Of a stretch of 64,000 nucleotides of DNA, positions 52,730 to 64,000 are shown piece after piece; position 1 is the stretch's first letter, and the number at the start of each line of letters is the position of its first letter. Made by a program: the position numbers and the translations under genes. Under the pieces are notes generated by a model. That model did no database searches and was not told the DNA's origin. It saw only the letters and a list, made by a program, of their open reading frames with translations. Location: assembly GCA_036583965.1 (NCBI GenBank), contig JAZBQD010000027.1, forward strand, positions 2,808,687 through 2,872,686, written 5' to 3'. The stretch is from Prunella strophiata. Taxonomy: Eukaryota; Chordata; Aves; Passeriformes; Prunellidae.

Positions 52730-53010
52730 AATTAACCCAGCATGGTGTCCCACACATCTATCTCAGTACAAATTATTAGTGTAATAGAGGTTTTAGTTAT
52801 GCATTTATCTAGTAATTATTGAATGGTTATACAGAACGAAGCTGAGCAATCGTGGCCCTTTATGAGGCGAGCTCGGTGGGTGGTCTTACAGTTAATTTAG
52901 GATAGGACTGTCTAAGCAGTTCACTCACACACAAATTAGCTGAACAGCCTGCTCCTTTAAATATTTCCTATGTCACAGGCTAACTCTTGACAATACAACA
53001 AAGGTAGAGT
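52730..53010. promoter_or_regulatory. Candidate conserved intronic enhancer with an exact GLI site
   Basis: 52877-52885 reads TGGGTGGTC, the reverse complement of the GLI consensus GACCACCCA. Nearby are CTAGTAATTATTG, GTTAATTTAGG and ACAAATTAGC homeodomain-type sites, and CpGs unusual for this AT-rich intron. The block has no repeat signature. A Hedgehog-responsive enhancer of NFIA is a reasonable but unproven reading. Confidence 0.38.
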
Positions 53011-53905
53011 TTTAATTACACGGTGGCTGACTTTTGTTTAGCTGGAGCTTTAACCCTTTGCAGGTCTCCCTCCCTGCCCGGGCTGTGGCAGTCTGGGGGT
53101 TGTGTCATGGCTAAAGCCTGACCTTGAGGCCATCTGTTGGGAAGCTGCTCTTCCTTCAGCACCAGGTTACTCCAAAGTGTAGTGCAGAAAATCAAAATAT
53201 TCCCCTGCTCAGTCAGCTGTCCTGACATTGTAAACTGGATCATGAAAACTCGTCTGATGGTCAGCATTGTGCTGTTTATGGCTTCCTCGCCCTTGTGGGG
53301 TGACTCTCCTGGCTCTCTGACATCACCCTCTGTGTCAAGCTGCATGGGTTTGTTTTTGTCAAAATTCAGAGGGAAGTAGAAGGTTACACCACTTGATGTG
53401 ACAGCATCAAGGAGCAGCCACAGAGACTTGTACAGAACGGGACATTACAAAATGTCTTTGTACAACCTACACCAGGAACCATCACTTTGATTCACTCAGA
53501 GCTGGCTGACAGAACAGCGAGCAGGCACCAGGACTTTGGTGACCCAGCTGAGGATTCTGATAGAGAAGGACACAGTATCTTTCCAGATATGTGACATAAA
53601 GGTTTTGCCACTTTGGCATGAACAGAGAGTACTGTGCTGCAGCGTTTCCCTGGCAGGCCTTGTCCTGATAGAAGTCTAAGTGGCAATGGTAATTATGGAG
53701 GAAATTAATATAATGGAAACAAGTCCACTAGTTGACTTTCATCCCTTCTTCTCACACACCCCCTTCCTTGGGTTCTTGCCTTCATGCTGTATTTCTTGCT
53801 TCTTGTAATTGTGTTTCTCCTTCATTTATCTTCCTAACACACCATCTCATTGTTATTATTTTTTCCTTTCCTTGCCTTTTCTTCCTTGCTTTTTTTGGCT
53901 TGCAG

Positions 53906-54033
53906 GATCCACACTGTCATATTCCATGGGAATGCTTGAATGCTCTGCAGCACAGGCTGCTGTACATCCTGGCTTTACAAGATCGTGGTCAATTTAATGT
54001 TTCAGCCAGCTCCAGTTATAAAGTCACCAGAGT
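53906..54033 (+). other. Exon-like segment on the strand opposite NFIA (candidate antisense exon)
   Basis: The 128-bp segment is preceded by a long pyrimidine-rich tract (53840-53904) ending in TTTTTTTGGCTTGCAG, with a CCTAAC branch-point-like sequence near 53833. It is followed by AGT|GTAAGTAG, a near-consensus donor. One frame is open through it (begins DPHCHIPWECLNALQH) and stops at the donor. I recognise no protein in that frame, so a noncoding antisense exon or a decoy site is more likely than a coding gene. Confidence 0.35.
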
Positions 54034-57000
54034 GTAAGTAGCAATACATGGAAGCCTAAAACCATTTATGTAAATACTGCTGTCACCCATAGTATTTAAA
54101 TCCTTCACTGCCTGGTGAAGAGTTCAAGTGGTCTGGGAAGCTTTGTGAGATGCCAGCAATCCATGATGGCTTTGCAGTGCTGCAGTGCTGTGGTGAGCTA
54201 TGCTGACCACCAAATAATCTCATTTGCAGGTAACAGAAGTATGCCTGAGTAGGAGAGAGATCTGGCAGCTCGAATTTTCAAGGCTTTGAAATAAATTCTA
54301 AAACTGATAGTGATGCTAAAGCCACCCTATAGGTGATCAATTTACCATCTGCCAGACACTGAATTCTAACCACGCTGGTCCAGAGAAGACATATGGTGCA
54401 TTCATAGAGTCATGCCCAAAAAACTGCCATCATCAAGTGAGGCTCCATGAATCACTTTGCTAGCTTATCACCAAAGAAACTTGGATCTTGCCACCATCTG
54501 TTGGAAGTACTGAGGAGTCACTGAAGCATTGGCATCCCTGCGCCAGCACTCGCTGCACATCTGGTCTGCTGGTCAGCCAGCTCGGATCCTCTCTCCTGGC
54601 TACTGCCCAGCTGGGCTGGGCACTGGCAGCAGCACCAGTGCAGACAGGAACGAGTGCACAGCCTTCCACAGCACAGCACATCCAGGCTATTCCATGAGAG
54701 CAGAGCTTTTCCAACTGGTTCCTTGGGTGGAGCGCCTTAGAGCTAGGAAATCCTCTCAAGGATCTTGCTCCTCCTCCAAGGAAGTTTTGTTTCCAAAATG
54801 AGTCATTGTGGGGATCACAGGGAAGGGCATTCAGCATGCTGGGACACCCCAGCATCAGACGTGCAGTGTATTCCAAGGGATGTTGGGAAGTGTGTGAAAG
54901 ATTGGGGAATATTCCCGAGAAGTTATAAATCACTGGTTGTCAATGACAACACCTGCCATGAATAGTCTGCAGCTTCTTCTCTGCTGTCTATTTTGATCAT
55001 GCTTTACAAATGCATCTCATACACACATCCAAGTGATAAACTTGCACATACGAACATGAGAAGGAGATGGAACCTCCTTGTGATCGTCGTGTTGGCTGAA
55101 GAGCTTACTCTGGTGGTGACCTACTTACTCACAACTCCCCTTCCCCTGAAATCTCTCTGCAGAATGGAGATTAAATCCTGCTCTTTGTTTCCTAAGACCC
55201 TTCAGAATGACCTGCCCCTGACCATTTACATAATGCACCTGTGTCCAGAGGGAATTTAGCCTGTGTGTGCTGTACCATCATCTCTGCAGAGGCACAACTC
55301 CCAGTCACTACTGGTGGAAGTGAATCTCTCAATTATATCCTCTTATATGACAGCATTATACTCTTTATGTTGCCACTTCTGATACCTGAAAAGCTTCTCT
55401 CTTCTGCTTACTGTCCCTAAAGTACGCCGGAGGCGATGGGATAAAGAACAAAGCTGGATTTGCAGAAAATAATCCATCTCAGTATATCACCCTTTACTAA
55501 CAGAATGATTGTTGCAGCAGGGAAATAAACACAGCCAGTGTGCTGTGAAAGAAGAATACTGAGGAGGAATGTCCCAAAAGAACAAAGGATGAAGTCTGGG
55601 ACAAGATTTTTTCTGGATGATGGCACTTAAAGAAATCATGGATGGATTCAGAGGGATTTTTTTCCCTGAAAGTCGGTGAGACTTTGTTTGTGAACGAGCA
55701 TAAAATAGAAGATGCTTCTAAATTATGTTGCAGAAGAACAGTTTTGGTTAACTTTTTAGGAACCATGATGATTTAAAAGCTGTGTTGCTTCTTAGTGGAG
55801 TTAGTAAAGAACATCTCCTTCCAAACAAACAAAATGTGGGACTGTAATAATTCTATTTGCTTTTCTGGCTCCCACTGAATGTTCTTCTCACGTAGCCAAT
55901 GGAAATCCCTCAGTGCACAGAAAAAGTCTTGTGAAAACAGACTGTAGATGAGATTTAAACAAGGCCTCACCACTGAGACATTTCCTCTCTCAACCACACA
56001 AGAATCCAAAGCACAGAGGGTCTAAACAGGGGCAGACAAAGGCAGTCAATGATCTTAAAAAATTAGTGTGAGGTAAAACACAGCTAAATAAAGAAAGGCC
56101 TATTAACTAATCAATCAACAACTGAAATCTAAAAGGCTGAACTTCTAAAAGACAGGAATTGGGAGTCAGCTGATGTGCACTGAATAGAATGTTAATGGAA
56201 GCTTCATATTAGTCATACTTGTATCACCAATTATCAAGGCTTTTAAAAGAGGACATATTTGCCAGACAGCTCGGATCCAAATTTCAAGGGAAATCTCTGT
56301 AGAGCTTAGATGCCTAAATTTCTTCTGAGGATCTAGGTGCATGTCTAAGGGTAATGAATAATTTTTATGGATTAACCACAACAAATCAAACTACAATAAG
56401 CAGATTTAACAAAGCACAGAACCTCCTGAAGTGCAAGTCTGACCTTGCTTCAACTTTGTGCAACTCCACCACTTCCCACCACATCACCTGGATGTGCAGA
56501 CAAAGAGGCTCCTCCTGGTTTATGCTGCCCTAAGTAAAACCACACTGATGCCAAACAGACATTTCCAAATAATTTCTAGGATGAATTGCTAATACGCATT
56601 TTTATGCTTCACCATTCGACCAATTCCTTAATAATCTTCTCTAAATGAGACAAAATTTCCTAGCAGAAAGAAATGTGTCACAACCATTCATTCCTATTTT
56701 TGTATCTTCCAAAGAGGTTTGTAAGAGGATTCATTCATTTGTGTCTCTTCTATGCCCAAGTGAGCTCCTTTTCAAACGTGAACTCCGTATTGCATTTAGT
56801 TTTCTAGGCTAAATGCAAATGCATCTTTCTAACAAAAATGTACAAACACATCTAGACCCAGAGGACATCTCTTTTACTTGGAAAGTCAGTCAGAAGAGTA
56901 CTGAGAAGGAAACCAGCCAAAGTATTGCAAGAACCAACTTCAAAGGAGTCCCCTAACAAGGCACACTGACACCAGCAGCACAAGAATAAATGACTGGCAG

Positions 57001-57399
57001 AAGGAAATCCACAGAGCTGGAAGACAGGCGTGGGTCAGAAGTGATGGATGGGTCCCTGTCTCGAGCAGTTGGACCGAGTCAACGTGACGGATGGCCACAA
57101 GCAGAAGACACCTCCCTGCAACACATCCTATCCCTTTCCCCACCCTCTTCCAGCAACACCCCAAGGCCCCAGAAACCAACGTTTCCACCTTGGGTGGTCA
57201 TCAGGAGCTTTCCCAGAAGCAGCCCGGCCTACGAGAACCAGCCTCTGGACACCTAAGCCCTGCTGGGTGTGAAGGTTCCGAGCGCAGCCCCTCGCTGGGC
57301 GGTCCCAGGCGGCGACGGCTTTCCTGGAGCGGCGCTGGCACGGCCACGGGCTGCCGTGGCCACCCTCCAATGCCGGGGGGCTCTCGGGAAAGGCCTCAC

Positions 57400-57528
57400 C
57401 TCTGGGTCCTGTAATGACAGGTCGATGGTGCTGTGTGAAAGCCGTTCCAAGGGAGGAGGTCTGCGAAGGCGAGGGACTGCTGAAACCAGACTTCTCTGAC
57501 TTCTTTAATGTAGTTGGCGATGGCATTC
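57400..57528 (-). CDS. NFIA: NFIA internal coding exon (fifth from last), Ser/Thr-rich linker of the transactivation region
   Basis: This 129-nt exon of nuclear factor I A reads GA|ATG..AGA|G on the minus strand. It encodes 42 complete codons ([15 protein letters not shown] at the start, [11 protein letters not shown] at the end) plus split codons at both ends (phase 1 in, phase 1 out). The acceptor is ttgccag|GA and the donor is AGAG|gtgagg. The peptide matches the known vertebrate NFIA segment just after the N-terminal DNA-binding/dimerisation domain, rich in Ser, Thr and Pro with a KKSEKS basic patch. NFIA is a nuclear dimeric factor that binds TTGGC(N5)GCCAA and controls gliogenesis, among other roles. 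The length is a multiple of three, so skipping would keep the frame. The downstream intron side (57270-57399) is unusually GC- and CpG-rich. I recognised this from memory of the family; the frame and splice sites are seen directly. Confidence 0.97.
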
Positions 57529-59025
57529 CTGGCAAGAATGATTGATAAGTGCAATTTAATAATGCTAGGTCATGGAACGACAGCCTATGCATTGTGAAAG
57601 GGGGTGCAGAAGCAGCTAGACACACTTAAAGGACAAATGAAACACAACACAACAGCAAGCTGAAAGCTCACTTTTATTTGTGGGGTTTGTTTTTGTCAAG
57701 GCAGAAGCAGCCATGGTTTGCTCTGAGCCATGAGTACTAAAAGGCAGCCATATTTTTCTTATAAAGCTGAAATACAGACAAGATGCAGCTTATTATTGCT
57801 ACTGAAACCTACTCTGCTTTATTTTTAGAAATCTGTAATAGCTGGAGCATTTGGATTTTTACAGGTTTTTTATGAGTTCTGTCTTTCACTCCTTGGTTTA
57901 GTAGATTATTGCAAATGGATCTTTTAAATGTGCCGCACGACTCAAGGCACAACTAGAGAATGGAGTTCTCTGAGTTCAAACTCTTCCTCCCCTCACTCTC
58001 TTGACTTCAAAGGTATTTGAAAGTTATACATTTATGTGGTTCTCTTTCACTTTCAATTTTTTTTTAAAGGCTGAATGGTATTTATGTCTTGATATTAGAA
58101 GCCGCACTGGAATTATTTCAGAGTTGTTATAATGCCCTTGAACTGCATCAAAGGCTCCCAATGAAAATCAGAGTTAAGTTGTCACTGGGTGCCATGGACA
58201 GGCAGAAATGGTGTGGTACTCATCTGACTGGTTTGGTATACAGGGCTGAGAATAACTCCTGTTGATGTCAGGACATAGCTGTGGTATCAAAAAATTAATG
58301 GAATGAATACACTGCAACGGGCTTTTAAAACCCGAGGCTTTGCTGTGTATGGTAGATGCTTGGATGGAATTTTTTACAGTATATAAATGAGAAGTATGCA
58401 TGTTTGTCTGTACTAGTCTATATTTTTGCAGTTCTAGATGCATCTGGGTATTCTGATTATCAGAATGCATCCTGAAAACTCAAAATTTCCAGTATATACA
58501 GCCCACTGGGCATTCTGCATATCCGTACTGGATACAGCAAAACAAAGGTGGAGACTTCAGGTGGAAAAGCAAAATATCACTTATTGTGCAAGTTGAACTT
58601 CCACCAGCAAAGTAATTTAATTTTATTTCCAACTCTGTGTTTTATAGTATTTAATTGTTAAAAAAGTAAAGAGAGAGGCCTGGACAAGATTATCTCCGGG
58701 CTATATTATTAACTTTATATTTAATAGGACTACTTTTATAGTCCCTGGGATGTTGATTGCAATATGCAGGAGCCTTCTTGTACTTTATACTCTGCACTGC
58801 TGGGCCTTAATGGTTTCAGTGAGGTTTTGGAGCTAATATTTCTGGAAGTTAAATAAAGTGAGGGAATGGTTTGAGTTCCAGTGTTGTACTTGCAGCTTTC
58901 TGCCTCAAAACTTGTTTGCTACAGGATTTGTTGTTATGGTGGCTTTTAGGAAAGTTTACAGACTTAACAGTTGAAAAGCTAAAGCTTAGAACTGACTATG
59001 GTGCAAGAAAATCTTGGGTTAGGGG

Positions 59026-59071
59026 GTTTTGGTTTTTGTTTGTTTGTTTGTTTGGTTTGGTTTGGTTTTTA
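59026..59071. repeat. (GTTT)n/(GGTTT)n microsatellite
   Basis: Tandem GTTT units (59036-59054) pass into GGTTT units. Confidence 0.85.
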
Positions 59072-60129
59072 TTTTTCATGTGGTCTTAGGGACTTTGGAG
59101 TAGGAACAAAAGCAAAGATTAGTTCAGTTTCAGGGGAAGAGAGAAAAGGAGATTGAACTGAGGTGTTTCACTGAAATATTCCAGTGCAGCCTGCTGAATT
59201 TCTGCTCCAGTGGGATGTAACTTAGTCATGGCATGTCCATATTCAGGGCAAGGACACTCAAAGGAATTAATGGTGCTGCTGACCCAGATTTCCCTATGAT
59301 GGAAGAACTGGGGATGGAAACACCGAAGGAGTGTCAACCCCAGCACCAAGTACAAAATATTATGGACACTCCAACAGACTTTTTTGCACAGGGGAGGTTC
59401 ACTAAAATTTTCCAGCACGGGAGCTGCTCCAAGAGCAGGGTTGTGCAGCCCATGAGCAGGGACCCAGGTGGGACATGAGTTACCTGAGCCCTGGGCAGGT
59501 GACAGGGGTCAGGGAGGAGTGAGATCTCAACTCTGTGGCTCAGCTGGCTCAGGAGCTCCCTGCTTTCCCTGGCCACAAACCCTCTTCAGGGTTATGGCAA
59601 AGATAATAAAGCTTCTAAAAAAAAAAAATGAAACAGCTTTTCTTTTACCCCTATGTTAAAAAAAACCCTGCAGGACTCATCTCTAAACCACAGCAGGGAG
59701 AAGGGGCAGAGGGAGTGGAAAATGGTTAAAAGCTGCAGCAAGTTTGTGTGATTGTGTCCAAACACTGGAACTTGAGGAGCTACAAAGAAGCTGATGAATG
59801 ACCTTGAGTGTGGCAATGCTGAGCAGTGTCATATTCATATTGGGATGGGTTTTCTAAGGTTGAGGCAGAGGCTTTCATGTGAAAATAGAGATTTTATTGT
59901 AACCCTATGCAGGGAAATTGAGTAGAAAAACAAACTGAAGCGCTGATAATTGGTTGCTACTTTTGCTCTATTTGTTTGTTATCGTTCTGATTGCCATTAT
60001 TATCACAAGTTTGGTTCATTTATTTATTTTTTCCAGGGTATTTTGAAATGTATTGGTTTGGAACAGTCCAACTATACCATGTTTTTGTTTTGTTTGGGGT
60101 TTGTAATGACACATTTTATTTTGAGTGAT

Positions 60130-60530
60130 CACATCCATCAGATCTCAAGAAAAAAATGGCTGCTTCCTAGTTCAGAAGAATATGCAAACAGGAGCTTAAT
60201 TACATCACTTAATATTGACCAGGAGAAAGAAGAAGATGAGCTTGCCAACTCATTTCCAAAGCATGTTTTGTCCTTTAAGAGGGGAGGGTATGACAGAAAG
60301 TTAGGCAGTGCAAAGCAATTAGCATCATTCACATTTTATGTTGCGCTAGCATGGTGCTCTAGCAGCAAAATTCAAACATTCTTTGAATGGGTTAATAAAA
60401 GAAGAAATACAGTCGGCATGCAAGAAAAAGGTTTCCAAGAACAAGCCAAAATATGTCCCATTCTTCTAAATTTATCACAGCCATGTCACATTATCCTTGA
60501 GACTGCCAGGAATGTCAATTTTTTTGCAAT
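60130..60530. promoter_or_regulatory. Candidate conserved noncoding element overlapping a long plus-strand open frame
   Basis: Repeat-free sequence contains CTTAATTACATCA, CAATTAGCATCATTC and GGGTTAATAAAAG homeodomain-like sites. The plus strand is open for 194 codons (59950-60534). The predicted protein has no domain I recognise, so a regulatory reading is preferred. Confidence 0.25.
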
Positions 60531-63500
60531 TTAAAAAAAATATCTCATTTAGCACCATATGTTTGGTTAATGTGCCTGATATATCCTGCGTATTCTTTAG
60601 TCCATCCATTTCTAATACTCAATTTTCTTTTTTTTTTTCCTCCCCTTGCTAAGCCATATGTTACAATGCTGGTCATTCTATCGAAGCTCCTTTTGGGAGC
60701 TGAGAGTGAGGGGACTCTTGTTTAATCACCCAGAAAAACTTTGAATTCTACAAGTCTCACTTAGGTGAGCAGTCTCAACACTTGAGTTAGTTATAGGTGC
60801 CTGGTGCCTATGAAAATCAGGCCACCTATGAGGTGGCACAGTGTATATTAACTATGAGGAAGGAACTAAAGGTAGGTGGCTAAATATTGAATTAGGTGTT
60901 TAATTTCTGGCACCCAGGTTTGAGACTCTTGGCTAGTTTTAAGGGTCTTCTGCTCCAAAACTAATGAGTTTTAACACATTTAGCAGCCCCCAGTCCACAG
61001 GGCCCCTCCTGTGCTGCTCAGGGATGCAGGAAATTAAAAAGTTGAGGCTGAAGGTAGCTTGGGCAGAGCTGGGGATGCATCCTGGGAGGATGGGGCTGCC
61101 TTGCACAGCTTTCCTCAGCATCGGTCCTGGGAGCCAGATTACTGGGGACCACTGCACTGAAAGCCAGAACTCAGCACTTCACAGGACCCCGAGGAAGGGG
61201 CAGTGCCAGCTCTAAGGACACCCCTGAGTCCCTGCTCTCCTCTCTCTGCTCTCTGGTGCAGGGCAGCAACAAATTACAATCTCCCCCAGCCCGTCTCAGC
61301 TGCGCTGGCCGGTGGATAGGGAATGGAGCCAAGGATCCTCCCCGTTCCCTGCCTCTCTCCATCCATCTGCTCTGAGCAAGGAATAAACAAGAACAGCCAG
61401 AACACAACGGCTGGGTAACCCAGGTGGGGGTTAAAAGTGTTCCTTACTATTCTGTGGATAGGACTCTTGTCCAAATCACAGTCACACCTGGCACTTTTAG
61501 GAAAGCACAGCTTTCAGAATCCAGGTCTGAGTCTCCTCTGAATGTTATTTAGAGTGAGAGAGAAGAAAATCAGACTTTGTCTATTTTCATCTTATGGCAG
61601 CTTTTAACTACAGAATAAATGGAGAAGTTAATTGCTAAATAAAAGAAGAAAATAAAGGGATTTGTGGCATAAAACGCAGATGGAAGCCTGAGTGGGTGTG
61701 CTACTTTAACTTACTGTACTTGTGTTCATGTGATTCTATATGTATGCCAAACATATATGGTCTGAGCCTGCTCCCATTAACATAAATCTGTTTTATTCAC
61801 TGGACAGAGGGAACCTGATCAAAGACCATGATGGTGCTAAATGGAACAAGATGTGTACTTTCGTATTTTTTTCCAAAAGGAAATATTAATTTGACAATGG
61901 TTTTTCAGTTGAGAAGAATTTTAATTGCAGTACACAATAAGCAGAAAATTCAGACAACAATAATCTTGAAACTGTTAGCAGCATTATATTTCTATCAAGG
62001 AATTTGTGTGCTTTTTTTCAACATTAGAGCTTTCTGAATTTTCATTAATTTGGCATTTCCCTAAACACACGAGTTATTATTTTGTTCATTCCACATCATG
62101 CATCACACCCTTCTGCTCAAATGCATAATGCAAGCGCAAATGGGATCCTTGTCCTTGGGAGACTCTGGTTACTGGAGCCATTGGATGTTGAAGTCCCGCA
62201 GAAAGACTTTCCAAAACTCTGCACTTCGCAAACCTCCAGCCCAAGTTTAATGAGTGCACAGGAAAACTTCGTGTTCCTCATCTTCTAAGGGGCACTGGAG
62301 CATTTGTGGTGGGTTTAATTCCTCTACCTCCTTATGTTTGCCAGTACTAGAAACGCACCACATAAGAGTCTTCCTTGAGTACAGCTAAAGGTCTTCGAAT
62401 GTTCATGTATGAGGCTGATATATATTTAAATGGACCAGAAAATGATGCGTGAGAATAGAATGCACAAATCCTCCCCCAGAACAAACAAGTATCTGAGAAC
62501 CTCTTTTCCATGTACCTGCCACATGCCTTACTAAAAAAAAATCAGGATTAACTCTGATGGAGTGAGCGGAGTCACAGCAAGAGGAGAACAATCCCCATTC
62601 TCTCCAAATCTACACCTGAAAATGCATCCAATTTCACTTGATCAATTACTGACATTATTCTACCTGCACACATCTCACACAACACCTCCATCTCTCGTTA
62701 GCTACGTTTGTAGACCAGCTCATATTCATCTCCAAAGACCTTTGGAAAATTACCCCAATATTCCCAGTATCTCTCTGCCACTAGACTCTTGATGGAGATT
62801 TCATAACAAAAGCTATGAGTGAAACATGGTCTGGATCCTCCTTCCCAAGGCACACTAGGAAAAGGAATCATGGAAGCTCAGGTATTACCAGGTGGACCAT
62901 GAACTCGACAACATGCAGAACAAACAGATGATGCAGAAAAACAAGTCGGCTGTTGAAGGAAAAAAACTGATATATGGGAAGCATTTTTCAAGGAATTTTC
63001 ATCCTTCTGTGTGAATTATTCCAGCAATTCCACTGAAATCAGTATCAACAGAAAGGCTGATCAGCTGCTCTAGTTTTTTTTTTTTTTTAAATTCCTGGGG
63101 AATTCTTAATTTCAAGCTTCTTGAAACGTTGACGGCTACCCTCCTGCCAGTCATAGTAAGTCTGTTCAATTTAGTGCTGAGCAAACTTTGTCATCAGCCG
63201 AGATACGATCACACTGACTGCCATCCATCAGTTTACTGTATTAATTGCTCCAGTATACACAAAATACAACACAGATGGAAATTCACTCATCCTAATGAAG
63301 TGCTCTTTAGTTTCTACGTTCTGAATGGGTACTGGCTCCCCTGGTTGCAGCCGGAGTTACCATGATCACTGATTAACTACCTGCCAGCGGAGCACCTCGC
63401 TTCACAAGGCTAAATCCAGCTTAATAAACAGTGATTTTTACAGAAGAAAAATGAAAGCTCCCCCTCTATCCACTTATCAAACTGCTGCATATGCATCACC

Positions 63501-64000
63501 AACACACACATCCAGTTTCCTCAGAACTCGACATCTGACAGATCATCAGGAAAACAGAGCTAATCTATCCGTACCCATCAACATCGTATCATAGGTGACT
63601 GCCAGATACTTAAGAAGCCATCCAAAAGAAATGTCACAACTCTTTTTCAAGACACTACAAAAGAAATGTTCCAAATAAAATAAAGCAAATGCACGTACAA
63701 GTAAATGAGCCAAAGAACTTAATAAAAAGAGATTGATTAAAATGAAGACCAGAATGTTCAAAAAGGACTGAGAGAGAGAGAAGAGAGGTGCCAAAGGCGC
63801 ATTAAATGGATTCAATGGCTTTAGGTTTTAAATGCTTTTGGACTCCTCAGCAATTTTTAGCCAAAAATGATAATTCAAGTTAGAATCAAAATTCTGATGT
63901 CACTTAGGGAAAAAGAAGGTTGAAAATTCTCCTTTGCAAATGAGCACAGATCCATTTACGAAGGAGAAATATCAGTTTATAGTGATGGACAGCCTTGCCT

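Larger units (their letters stand above)
57529..64000 (-). other. NFIA: NFIA intron, 3' portion (continues beyond the window)
   Basis: This is the sequence upstream (in the sense direction) of the first exon present. I searched for the preceding NFIA exon, which should end in GWHEVEP, and did not see it, so the window ends inside the intron. No CR1 is recognised. It contains a GTTT-rich microsatellite and a candidate element with a long open frame at 59950-60534. Confidence 0.85.

Noticed and set aside
54460..54933. 157-codon minus-strand frame inside the NFIA intron
   Set aside because: It is in the NFIA sense direction but has no NFI-like sequence, no suitable acceptor/donor pair and no domain. 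Chance frame.
57128..57625. 165-codon minus-strand frame read as a single protein
   Set aside because: Only its middle (57400-57528) is real NFIA exon. The ends run into intron on both sides past clear AG and GT splice sites.

Overview
This is vertebrate nuclear DNA, and almost certainly from a bird. The evidence is five 3'-truncated CR1 LINE copies with the typical avian 3' end, no mammalian-type SINEs, GT-AG introns of 2.6 to 22.6 kb, and a very long 3'UTR. The order of bird cannot be fixed from the sequence alone.

The only gene I can establish is the 3' half of NFIA (nuclear factor I A, a CCAAT-box/NFI transcription factor), on the minus strand. Five consecutive exons encode the C-terminal transactivation region: 57400-57528, 45288-45466, 42516-42681, 34569-34660, and a last exon with 18 coding bases at 11998-12015. 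Reading frames, intron phases and GT-AG sites are consistent across all junctions, and the joined protein follows vertebrate NFIA to its SWYLG end. The DNA-binding exons lie beyond the right edge of the window.

Layout from left to right. 1-4745 is intergenic DNA downstream of NFIA, without a recognisable gene. 4746-11997 is a 7.25-kb 3'UTR ending in an AATAAA signal, with many A/U tracts and seed matches for miR-223, miR-15/16/424, miR-153, miR-29, miR-200bc and miR-21. 12016-34568 is the last intron; it holds homeodomain-site clusters, a 20-bp palindrome, a 30-bp-unit minisatellite, a CpG island at about 14275-14700, a G-quadruplex motif and CR1 copies. 34661-42515 and 42682-45287 are shorter introns. 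45467-57399 is an 11.9-kb intron with an exact GLI-type site and an exon-like segment on the opposite strand. 57529-64000 is part of the next intron.

The window therefore describes one regulatory gene, its alternative C-terminal cassette exons, its post-transcriptional control region, and a set of candidate intronic enhancers. Most open reading frames outside the NFIA exons look like chance. Conservation claims are inferred from composition and motif content only, because no alignment could be run.
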